Positions 36,841 to 46,952 of a stretch of DNA of 64,000 nucleotides are shown piece after piece (the stretch's first letter is position 1; every line of letters begins with the position of its first letter). The notes below the pieces were generated by a model. It did no database searches. It was not told the origin of the DNA and saw nothing but the letters and a program-made list of their open reading frames with translations. Both the position numbers and the translations under genes were made by a program. Source of the stretch: Sisyra terminalis (taxonomy: Eukaryota > Arthropoda > Insecta > Neuroptera > Sisyridae); the NCBI GenBank assembly GCA_958496175.1, contig OY292280.1, positions 1,116,001-1,180,000 on the forward strand. Direction: 5' to 3'.

Positions 36841-37436
36841 CATTGATTTGTTTGGCTATTCTGATCAAAGAATGTTTCAATAGATTAAATTTTATTTTAA
36901 TTCAAGAAATATTTTGATTCCATTTGTTTTAACGATCGAAATCAGTTCACATTTATTGTAAGGGATGTTGAAACCCTCATTTAACTCTTAAAAGAGTTTA
37001 AATTAACGTGTAAACCAGAAAATGTCAATTAATGAACGTAAAATGCCCAACTTTCTAGGATCAAAATGGCGGAAATTCTAACCCTTATCCTCTGAATATA
37101 TAAATTCCATCAGGAAAGCGCCTTTCAAAAACCATGTGCGTACTTCCGAGTGCTATTTTTGCATATCAAGAAATTCTTCACACGCGCTCAAAACAAAATC
37201 AAAAAATTACCCCAAAGACCGGTCAAGTAAAAAACGTTTTTTTTTTCGTTAAAATTTCTAGAAAATTACAGCTGTGTTCATATTTCAGCAAATTGTTTTA
37301 GGATAAATGTTAAACAATTCTAAAAAGAAGGAGGTAGATTTATGTATAAAAACGATTCAATATATTTAATGTAGATGCCAGTACAAAATTCTCTATCCTC
37401 CAAACCGAAAAAGACAGTTTATTTATTATTTTTTCT

Positions 37437-37649
37437 GGTTCAAGTCCATTTTAGCACACCCACAATCTGGCAACGTTGCATTTTCGATTTTTTTTAATTA
37501 TTTTATTCGCGATATTTTTGTTAATTCAATTCTAATATAGTATAATTCTCTCTTTTTATTATGGACCGATTTAATCGCGAATTAAATTAAAAACAAACTC
37601 GAAAATGCAACGTTGCCAGATTGTGGGTGTGCTAAAATGGACTTGAGCC
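37437..37649. mobile_element. GGCTCA foldback element, A tips, perfect 8-bp duplication
   Basis: A full-length copy of 213 bp. TTTTTTCT at 37429-37436 is repeated exactly at 37650-37657. Confidence 0.85.
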
Positions 37650-38298
37650 TTTTTTCTTGAGAATTATACGCGAATATTCGATTTATTATTTATTTACTTT
37701 TTCAATTTTGAAAATCTATGTCGTTATATACAAACTAATTTCGAGAAAATAATATGTTCGGCTGTTGCCGGAACTCAGTTCGTACGCACAAAATATTAAA
37801 CAATTGTAAATCGAACTTGGTCGGAAAGAGTCGTGTCAATTCCTTTATGATCGGACATACTCGAGAAAAATCGAATCCACCGATTTCACCCGATTAAATA
37901 ATTCATACAATTTTTCCTAATTAAACAACATTCATATAATTTCTATTAAATAGAATCTATGCAAATTTTTTTACCAAGGAGAACCAGCTCCTTCATTAAA
38001 TTATACATTTTGTTATTTTTTTTTTGTTTTGTTTTAGTTTGCTTTTGTTTTTTTTTTTGTGTTTTCCTTCATTGCTCCAATCCAACAATTAGCACGTCAA
38101 TTAGAATAAGCAATGAAGAAAAATGCAATAAAATTCTTTGGACGTTCCAATTTAAGTACTCATTAATACCAGAAGATGGAAATGATCTCCAATTAAATGG
38201 CAGTCTGAAAAAAAAATTATACTTATTAGTTTCAATTATCTGCTTATGAGTACCATGGGCACCATAATGTATGCTGACCATAATGAAGCTATTCTTTT

Positions 38299-38520
38299 GG
38301 CTCAAGTGTACTTTAGCACACCCACAATCTGGCAACGTTGCATTTTAGACTTTGTTTTTAATTTAATTCGCGATATTTTTGTTTATTCAATTCTAATATG
38401 GTATAATTCTCATTTTTGTGACTAAATTTTCATTATGGACCGATTTAATCACGAATTAAATTAAAAACCAAAGTAATGCAACATTGCCAGATTGTGGGTG
38501 TGCTTAAGTACACATGAGCC
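38299..38520. mobile_element. GGCTCA foldback element, A tips, perfect 8-bp duplication
   Basis: Full-length, 222 bp. GGCTCAAGTGTACTTTAGCA at the left is matched by GCTTAAGTACACATGAGCC at the right. ATTCTTTT at 38291-38298 is repeated exactly at 38521-38528. Confidence 0.87.
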
Positions 38521-38559
38521 ATTCTTTTTACTTTTTTGTAGAATCATGAAAAATTCGTG

Positions 38560-38804
38560 ACTCGTGTATATCAAAGCGACGTCAAAACCTGGCAACGATG
38601 CATTTTCCATTTTGTCTTTAATTTATTTTGCAAATGAAATGGACCATCATGAAAATTTAGTGACAAAAGAGCAAATTATTTCATATACCATGAGCGAATA
38701 GAATGAATATAGAATCGAATCAGCAAAAAATCGTGAATGAAATTAAAAACCATGTAGAAAATGCAACGTTGCCTGATTTGACGGTTCTAAAAGAAACATG
38801 AGCC
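38560..38804. mobile_element. GGCTCA foldback element, B tips
   Basis: Core GGCAACGATGCATTTTCC and AAAATGCAACGTTGCCTG, with right tip TTCTAAAAGAAACATGAGCC. The left tip is diverged. It lies 40 bp from the A-type copy at 38299. Confidence 0.65.
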
Positions 38805-39011
38805 AAAATATTTTTTTTGCTAAGAATTGTATATCTATATTCCCAAATTGGGCTACTAGGTGATGTAGGTGGAATAAAAATTTACGATTAACAATCTACA
38901 GTTTTCTCCTCAGTGGGTTAAAATATGCCCCCCCCCCTCAATGGATACTGAACAAAGGGATTGTATGATTAGAGTGAACCTGGTTAAAAATATAATAAAT
39001 GCTATCGGGTA

Positions 39012-39165
39012 CCAATGTTTACAAATTACACAAGTTGCCCCATTACAAAAAGAAATGACGTCATACGAAGAATTTTGAAATTTGAATCATTCTGAAGATA
39101 TGTACGAATTTCTTCTGGATACGTCATGTAGCGCATGAGGCCACCTGTGTATTTTATAAACCTTG
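39012..39165. mobile_element. AAGGTTTATAAATTACAC-type miniature element (copy 3)
   Basis: Nearly identical to copy 1 over the internal part (AAATGACGTCATACGAAGAA) and the right end; the left end is slightly diverged (CAATGTTTACAAATTACAC). Confidence 0.7.
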
Positions 39166-39948
39166 GCATATACTGGGATGTTGGTATCTATTGTCTTTAT
39201 TTTACTCTATCAGGAGTTGTCAATTTATTTCATGCAGGAGAAGTCGAAGGTCGAGCTGGGAGGAGTTATTATTGGCAGCAAAATACAAATTCATCCTTTT
39301 TCACCCTTTAAAATGATCATTAGTGGCAATTTAAATCATCCCTTGATCGGGTACCCCCTTTCTTTTCTTTAATTTTTAAATCAGCGCTCTCTTGTGACCG
39401 TTCTTAGAACTATTCTACTATGCATTGATCTGTATATATGACAGTGACGAATTTTTTTGTTCAGATTTTATTGCCTAATTGATCAAGGGAGTTAAGTTTC
39501 AAGAAAAAAAATTTAATACATATTTCTAACACAGGTACTGCTACGTTTTACTTAGTTCATTCCAAATTTGTGCCTTTGTAGACGGCGCTGGCGGTCGTAT
39601 CTAGCGCGGCTAATCGTTTACTGTACTGGACGCTTTCTATTTATACAGATCAGTGTTCATATGTTAACTAAGAGAGTAGAAAATATATTTTGTACAAATA
39701 TACTGTGGAAGGGATACGAGCACTTCGGAAAATTTTGGGAAAATGGCGCTCATGAAGTACGATCACTATAGTCAAATAATCTCAGTGGTACTGAAAGGGG
39801 TGCTAAAGAGATAACAGTGGTCACACAAATTGACTAGAAGTATGGAAGGAAGAGGGGTTTTCAGAAAACACTGGGAACTTGTAGGAGACATAAGAAAATG
39901 TTTGTAGGTACCTGGTTAGTTTAAAGACCACGGAAGGATTTTACGATG

Positions 39949-40976
39949 TCAAAGTAGATATGTTCCAATTGCTGCGTTATCGATGCCTCGTCTCGTGGAC
40001 ATGTTGGTTTCGTGGGCACATTGTTGATAATCTCCTCGACAAGGAAGCTGGTCACCTTCGGATAGCAGATGGCGTGACTGGGCCTGGGAACCAGGCGTCA
40101 GCATATCGACCCTGGTACTGATGGAACCATCACTAGAATTAATTTGATACGACTATTTTGGGACAGGGTGCATATAGTTGGGAAATACCTGAGGTCATGA
40201 ATGCGAGGACGGCGTCCTTGTCGCTTGGAAAGTGCAGCAGCATTGCCACGACAGGTGCAATCACAATGCATCACACATAGTGCAATCGACGTTGTCAGTG
40301 TAATGATAAATGGAACAGCAAAATAGTGTAGGATTATGGAAATATGTTCGTCCTGATTATAGTGAGGTAAAACAACAGTTCGATTTTCGCGTGAATAGTA
40401 GCAAGGGAACTCAGAACCTTCAATGCCGTAGGTGCTCGTGAAATTACTGCAATGGATCATTGGAGGATAGCCACATCCTTTGATGTTAACCAATAGAACC
40501 GCTTCCTCGATCGGAGTGATTGTAGAACCAGTTTCATTTTCGGCATGGTCTAGGTGCCAGCTTAGATTATCGTTAGGAGGTTGGGTGTAGAGTACATCCG
40601 GGTCGTAGGTAACGAAGATGTGAGTACAACGATACACATCGCTGGTGCATCCTTCCCGACAGGAATTCCACGAGCAGTTTAGCAAACCAGTTAGATCTTC
40701 CCGTCGGGATGTCGTACACGTAACAGGTTCGGTGATAAAATCAGCGGCTAATGTAGACAAGGCTGGATCAACGTATAGGGGAACCAGAAACAAAAGGGAG
40801 GAACCTGATGTTACCGAAAACAGTACCAGAATCGTGGTGGTATAGAACCAAGCTCGTTCCCGTAATGACCGAACCACAGGTTTTGCAACCCTTTTTGGTT
40901 GGGCTAGGGCAGCCAATTGTCGTTTACGAAGCTCACCCTGTTCGTCCAGAAGCAACTCAGAACTACTGCTTCGCAT
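39949..40976 (-). CDS. TipE-family auxiliary subunit of the voltage-gated sodium channel
   Basis: Coding exons 40976-40189 and 40111-39949, split by a 77-bp intron; 316 aa. Layout: cytoplasmic N-terminus; membrane segment about 43-69 (TILVLFSVTSGSSLLFLVPL); large extracellular loop with the family hallmarks NCSWNSCREGC (100-110) and KGCGYPP (166-172) then FPCYYSR; second membrane segment about 212-236; cytoplasmic tail. Sequons occur at N100, N137, N147, N178 and N198. Family knowledge: TipE and its homologues (Teh1-4) associate with the Para channel and change its expression and kinetics in neurons. I could not decide which paralogue this is. The N-terminus is uncertain. A good acceptor at 40996 and a donor at 41059 imply an upstream exon ending at 41060. 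That exon stays open in frame for about 100 nt but has no ATG, so the ATG at 40976 is preferred over the one at 41018, which would lie inside that intron. Confidence 0.9.
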
Positions 40977-42239
40977 CCCGACTTCCAATTCAATCCCTAT
41001 GCCCAAAAGAAAAAACAATTATAAAATACTATTTATTTTTTTTTGATAGAAAATCTTACCTGGGTCAATTTTGCTCAAATTAGGGAGATCATATTCACCT
41101 GTTACACTTTCCACGTTGAAATTTTCATGGAAAGATTTCCCATTTTTTTGTAACACTTGGAATCATTTCGAAGTATTTCAGCTGCGATTAAGAACACTTA
41201 TGGAGTTGGGGGGGTTGTAAATGTGTTACGGTAACATACGAAAATGCGATTTTCCCTAAAAAGTTTTCACACAGAAAATTACAACGTGAACGGGTGCATT
41301 TTCGGGGAAATTTTCACGTAATGCACTTGATATTCAACATGGAAATGGGGAGGAAAGCACGTAGAAAAGCTCGTACGAGCTTTGTGACAATATTTGTTTT
41401 TCTTTACACCCGGTCAATAAATTATAAATTAGGGTCAATTCATTTTCCCATTTTCCCCTAGAACATACCCCATATGGTGGCTTGATCCCATTTAATAATG
41501 CAACAATGTGTTTCGTTACCGTTTAAGGGGTAACTAGCCAGTGGCAAGCATTAGGGAAAAGCATTTTCATCGGACACATTTATTTGTCAAAACTCGGAAA
41601 ACTTGGAAAATTTGTCGATAACGCTTTGTTTACAAAATAATTAAAAGGAGCGAAAAGCACACGCCGACGCAATACCAACATAAATTTGCCACCACTCTTC
41701 GGTGCGGGAAAAATCAATTTTCCTGTGTTTTCGCGTGGCCTTAATTCAACGAGCAGTGTGCACAAATCACAATTAAAATTTCGAATTTTTATCACCGATT
41801 ATTTATGTGGGAAACGTTAATTTTTCTTTTACTTTGCACACGAGTGTGGAAAAGAAAGCTTCGCTTTTTACGATTTCGTGTTGCGAATAATCTTTCGTAT
41901 CAGTCAAGTGGGCTGATCGATAAATTTCAATTGTCTCCAAACTTGAAACTAGGACAATTTCCTTCCCGGCTCATTCCAACAGGAATACATAGACAGCGCG
42001 CAACAAATCTTAATGTATTATTAAACGAGCAATAGTCGCATATATAGCTACTTACCCAAGCACGGGTATTCTACAAACCGGTTTCAATAAAATTTGACAT
42101 TTTCCCAGTCGGAAAATCTATCAATCAACATTTATTTCAATTAACCCTTTATTAAAAATTCCTCAAATTTTTCCATTAAATATGAGTCCATTTTCCACAG
42201 TATGGAATTTCAATTAAGAATTATTTTTTCAAATCTAGG

Positions 42240-42362
42240 CGCACAACAGAGAGAATTATACCATATTAGAATTAAATCATCAAAAAAATCGTGAATTAAA
42301 TTAAAAACAAAGTCGAAAATGCAACGTTGCCAGATTGTGGGTGTGCTAAAGTACACTTGAGT
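42240..42362. mobile_element. GGCTCA element, A type, right half
   Basis: GAGAATTATACCATATTAGA through GTGGGTGTGCTAAAGTACAC, then TTGAGTCC; the left arm is missing. Confidence 0.68.
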
Positions 42363-42679
42363 CCTTAGTGCTACTTCTAGTCCCTGTTTATCAGATGTCT
42401 TTCTGGAATAAATTTAAGCAGGAAGAATACTGAATTTTCATGGATGCTGCTCAACTTCCTCAGCTTATGCCCAAATGTTTCTGGAAGCTAAAATGGTTAC
42501 GAATAGGACTAAAAAAGCAATTTCCTCTCTCCCCGTACATTTCCTGGATGGACTTAACTCAGTATTTATCTCTAGTTCGAGGATATATTATCATATTATA
42601 TTAATCAACGGTTATGGGTCATTCCACTCAAAATTGAGCACCCAAAAATTAAAAAGGTTATGACTCAGAAAAGAAAAAT

Positions 42680-42825
42680 TGGTATAAGCTTGGATGACTT
42701 GGATCAGGAACGTCGAAATTTTCAGAACTGAAAAGAACTATTTCGAATGGTTTCGATATTATTCCTGTACAAACAGAGAAACAGTTCTCAAATTTCGACG
42801 TTCCTGATCCAAGCTTAAACCAAAT
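42680..42825. mobile_element. AAGCTTGGATCAGGAACG hairpin element
   Basis: TATAAGCTTGGATGACTTGG, then ATCAGGAACGTCGAAATTTT, and the complementary AATTTCGACGTTCCTGATCC, then AAGCTTA, at the right end form a compact inverted repeat of the same family as 15205-15800. Confidence 0.72.
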
Positions 42826-42847
42826 GTAAAATAAAAAAAAAATGGTT

Positions 42848-43013
42848 TACTGGTGGCTGAGTGGTCAAGATGACCGCTTCAAAACCGATAGATGTTGGAT
42901 TCGATCCTCGTTTCGAACAATTTTTTTATATTTCTCGAATACGGATTTTTAATAACCCTAGAGTCGTTAAATACCTTAGTAATTGTAATACGAAGGGACA
43001 TAACAAATAAAAA
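42848..43013 (+). mobile_element. tRNA-derived SINE (copy 2)
   Basis: A box TGGCTGAGTGGTCAAGA, B box GGATTCGATCCTCG, body AACCCTAGAGTCGTTAAA and tail ACATAACAAATAAAAA align with copy 1. Confidence 0.72.
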
Positions 43014-43192
43014 TGGCTGAAAAATTATAATGTATTTTTCTGGAAACATTTTTTTCTAAATCGGTTCCAACTCTAAAGCGAAAACGATTCAATACATCAA
43101 CTAAATTTTGGTGGATTCTTTGAAAAAAAAAAACAAGTATTTTGGTGAACATACCACCAAAATTGAATAACTTTTATCATTCCTGTTAAAAA

Positions 43193-43379
43193 TGTCAAAT
43201 CTGGCAACGTTGTATTTTCTACTTACTGTTGAATAAATAGGCTTATACTGAAATTTTGACACAAAAAAGAAAACTATTCTAAATAAGAATTTAATCAACA
43301 AAAAATCGCGAATAGAGTAAAAACAAAGTGGAAAATGCAACGTTGCCAGATTGGACGAGTCTAGAAGGGACATGAGCCA
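43193..43379. mobile_element. GGCTCA foldback element, B type
   Basis: Core TCTGGCAACGTTGTATTTTC at the left and AAAATGCAACGTTGCCAGAT, then AGAAGGGACATGAGCC, at the right; the outer left tip is degraded. Confidence 0.68.
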
Positions 43380-43439
43380 AAAAATCATTGTATTTAAAAT
43401 GCCTCTTATAATTTTAAACTTTATCTAATGGTTTTATCA

Positions 43440-43875
43440 ATGTAGATTTTTTGCTATGTTTGAATAGTTATACAGTTTAAACAATAAATAAAATATATTG
43501 TGGTCGTATTTTATGTAATCCAATTTACAAAAGAAAATTATAAGTATGAATTTGAAGAAAAACTCAGACAGTTATATTTCTGATGTATTGCTCAGATACC
43601 TACTTCGATTACCAAGCAATTTTCCTCAGTGATCATCAAGTAATATTGAGTCGCTCTGAAGTAAAGTATTGCCAAAAGCCACAAGGTGTGAATCATCACA
43701 TAGAAATTACGGAGCGATTCAATATTACTTAATAACCACCGAGAAAAATTGCCGTACAATCGAAATACGTCAGAAATATATTTGTTTGACCTTTTGTTCA
43801 AATTTCTGCTTGAAGTTTACTTTAGTAAATTGTATTACATAAATAAGATCACAATTTGTTTTATATATTGTATGA
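43440..43875. mobile_element. Foldback element FB1, diverged copy
   Basis: GAATAGTTATACAGTTTAAA, AATATATTGTGGTCG and CTTCGATTACCAAGCAATTT, with a matching right arm (ACAATCGAAATACGTC), align with the FB1 arms. Confidence 0.68.
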
Positions 43876-44272
43876 ATAGATCTTTAATAGGTTTTTTGAA
43901 TAATGAAATTCCTTTAAAATCCTTGTTACCCCTTCGAAATGGTGGAAATGCAACTGTAATACAGTAATATTGATTGAACGCTAAGAAATCATGAGGCAGA
44001 GATATTTGTTGTCTTCGTTTTACTCTATCAGGAGTTGTCAATGTGCTTTTTTGAATGTGAAACTAGATGGAGTTCTTTATGGCGGCAAAATACAACAAAA
44101 TACAATGCAAACTTAATTAACATTCATTTTATGAATTGAAAATTTTCTAACTGTACAAGTCCTGTTGCTAAGTTTATTTGAAATATTTTCGAATAATTGA
44201 ATTTTAAAGCTAATCGAAGTTATTCATTATTATTATTATTTATTTAATTTCACCTCCTTGGAAAGGCTGGAC

Positions 44273-44466
44273 GGTTCATGTGTACTTTAGCACACCCACA
44301 ATCTGGCAACGTTGCATTTTCGACTTTGTTTTTAATTTAATTCGCGATTAAATCGGTCCATAATGAAAATTTAGTCATAAAAGAGAAAATTACACCATAT
44401 TAGATTATATCAAAATAGAAAATGCAACGTTGCCAGATATTATTCGACTTAAAAGGGACTGGAGCC
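44273..44466. mobile_element. Chimeric GGCTCA element: A left arm, B right arm
   Basis: The left end has the A tip (TACTTTAGCACACCCACAAT), while the right end has the B tip (ATTCGACTTAAAAGGGACT). Flanks GGCTGGAC and CAAACTTT do not match, as expected if two elements recombined. Confidence 0.75.
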
Positions 44467-44738
44467 CAAACTTTCGTTCGATTTTTCCCGGTTTAAGGTT
44501 CACAACCCCTTTAATATATCGCGCGACTAAAAGGGTTGAGTGAAAAGCAAATTAAAAACAAAACTGTAATTTAAATTTGTATATTTTTTTTTTGTAAATT
44601 TTTAAAGTATAATACAAATAACTACAAGTACAAATGTTAAAATTTATATAATTTTTTTTAAATAAATTAATTTGGGTTCAAATGAGACACGTTTGCCGTG
44701 CGTTTTTTTTAATCACCCGAAATTAATAAGTCTTTTTC

Positions 44739-44873
44739 CAGGACCGGATTTAATACTGTCGATGCCTATCGGCTATATCGTTATAGAAACCAGTTTTTTT
44801 AAATGATAACAAACAACTGGTCAACTGAAACAGTTGAAGTCTAATTGGAACCTAGTTTGTAAATCCGGTCCTG
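44739..44873. mobile_element. hAT-like miniature element, CAGGACCGGATTTA tips
   Basis: Ends CAGGACCGGATTTAATACTG and TTTGTAAATCCGGTCCTG are inverted. Flanks TCTTTTTC and TGTTTTTC match at 7 of 8 bases. 135 bp. Confidence 0.78.
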
Positions 44874-45458
44874 TGTTTTTCACATTGTAAAATGTTTGTG
44901 TTGGACACAAAAATATAAAAGGGCTCATTTTGCTTGAGATAATGTTGCTTTTAATTGTAATATATACTTTTATACAGAAATCCTTAAATGTAATCAACTA
45001 CACTTGATTAATATTAATGTTTTAACAAAAAAAATGTTTCAACCATTGTTAGTAAAAAATATATAAATATAATAAAGTCATTATGCGGTTTGACAGACCT
45101 ATGTGCATATTAGAGGTGCGTAGGTCCATATTGATATGTTTATATACTTCCATCATTTGGAAAAAACGAAATTATATTCGAATATTTTTCTAATATCAGA
45201 AGGCCTTTTTTGAATTATTCTGCGCTGTAGCCAATCATTGGACCCATCGATCGTTTTTTTTTTAATTCTGGATTTATGGTTCTTGAACCTCTTTCCTATT
45301 GCGCAGATCCACGTTGAAAAAAAAAACATATCCTGGATTCCAGAATGCAATGAATCCTGGATGAGGCATTTTGAAATCAATGCCTTTAATAACTTTAAAC
45401 GATTTTATACTGTTTACACTGTTTATATAATTTACAAAAGTAAACAATAAACATAAAA

Positions 45459-46812
45459 GGTCTAGAGGGATCCACATGGCGAGTTGGCCCCCAAATAGAA
45501 ATCTATATCGAAACTTATATCAAAATATTGGCTTGATATACAAACACATTTTATATACTTTTCGCGACCAAATTCCTCTTTGATCTTGAGATATGGGTTA
45601 AAATGTCCCCCCGCATGGCTATTTTTCATAGTTATATATCTCAAAAACTAATTAAGCTAGAGAAGACAAACCAACGCGAGGCTTTAGATTATTTTACAGA
45701 GTATATCATATATATTTTTGAAATTTTTAGAAAAAAAAAATATACAAAAAAAATCCAAAAAACAAATGAAATAATTGTTTTTTATGTGTTCTCTGAAAAT
45801 GACAATCACGAAAAAAATATATTTTATGCTTCTACATGAGCAATATAATTCATAAAAATTGCGTCAAAAAATAGTTGGTGCAACACCTTGAAAAAAAATA
45901 AAATGTGATTTACGCCTAATAGTATATTTGGGTTTTATTTTTTTTTCGAAGTGTTGCACCATATTTTTTTCACAAAGCTTCAATAAAAAATAGGTCACAT
46001 AAAGGAGCAAAACATATATTATTTTCATAATTGTAGGTCACAGGAAACACAAAAAAAAATATTTTATTAGTTTTTCTATATTTATTCTCAACAGTCGAAA
46101 TAATTATCCCAAAAGAAAAGAAAAACCAACTAGTGTTCAATTTTTATTAAAATAAGAAAAAAAAAATATTGTCACTGTTATAATTTATTACAACTGGAGT
46201 ACTATGCGTCTCCAATTAATTCTGGGTACCTACATATTGACGGCATCTGAATTACTTGGTTTTCTTCGTTTAGCTAAGGATATTATTCACTGGGTCATAC
46301 CAAAATTTTTACAGGTTCTACCAAAAGAGGGCGAAGAAATGAACTATCAAATAATATTTTAAAACAATGTGTAAAATAAGCACCTAATATCATTCGGGTA
46401 GAAGTAAAATCAAGACATATGTATAAATAGCAAAGACGGTCGTATATACAATGATTATATTTCGAATGGCAAAGATTGCAACAGTATTTTCCGTTATTCC
46501 TGTAATTCTCCAATAGAAACTTTACAGTGGGACATTATTCTAATGAACAGCATTTATTTGTTATTTTTCATATGAACAATAATTATCCAGAATTCTGCGT
46601 CCTACGAGATACTAACTAAATTATTTTAGGTTCATAGTATTCCAGAAAAGTAGCCATGCGGGAGGACATTTTTGCCCATATCTCAAGATCAAAGAGGAAT
46701 TTGGTCGCGAAAAGTATATAAAATTATTTGTATATCAAGCCGATATTTTAACATACGTTTCGATATAGGTTCCAATTTGGGGGCCAACTCGCCAAGTGGA
46801 TCCCGCTAGACC
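45459..46812. mobile_element. 1.35-kb non-autonomous DNA element with terminal inverted repeats of about 170 bp
   Basis: Positions 45459-45630 (GGTCTAGAGGGATCCACATG ... GTCCCCCCGCATGGCTA) are closely complementary to 46650-46812 (TAGCCATGCGGGAGGACATT ... GGATCCCGCTAGACC). The inside is AT-rich, has no long reading frame, and contains its own hairpin (45880-45962, GGTGCAACACCTTGAAAAAA / CGAAGTGTTGCACC). A miniature relative lies at 36711. Confidence 0.8.
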
Positions 46813-46952
46813 CTTTGATCAAAATTTTGTGGCCTACTCATCTCTATTAGGTATAGGCAACACGCATTAGACGTACAACAACGTTCTCCTTCTAACCCTA
46901 GCTTTAATATCAAGGAGTAAAATTTAAGATAAGAGATTATTGGTTTTGATAA

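Larger units (their letters stand above)
27811..39948. other. Intergenic between Mitf and the TipE-family gene
   Basis: Positions 27811-28500 are the Mitf 5' flank (leader and promoter; no TATA box stood out). Positions 31260-32200, 34560-35060, 35520-36010, 36850-37430, 37660-38290 and 39180-39940 show nothing coding. A short unit, TTTACTCTATCAGGAGTTGT (39203), recurs at 44018, marking another dispersed repeat. Elements are listed separately. Confidence 0.6.
40977..46952. other. Intergenic between the TipE-family gene and the PH/PDZ gene
   Basis: Positions 41060-41160 probably hold a 5' exon of the TipE-family gene, and 41160-42060 its leader and promoter region, without the repeats seen elsewhere. 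Positions 44470-44730, 44875-45450 and 46813-46952 show no gene; the last includes the 3' UTR of the PH/PDZ gene, with an ATTAAA-type signal near 46902. Elements are listed separately. Confidence 0.55.

Noticed and set aside
36653..36880. Minus-strand 75-aa reading frame
   Set aside because: It runs through the two arms of the 36711-36840 hairpin element.
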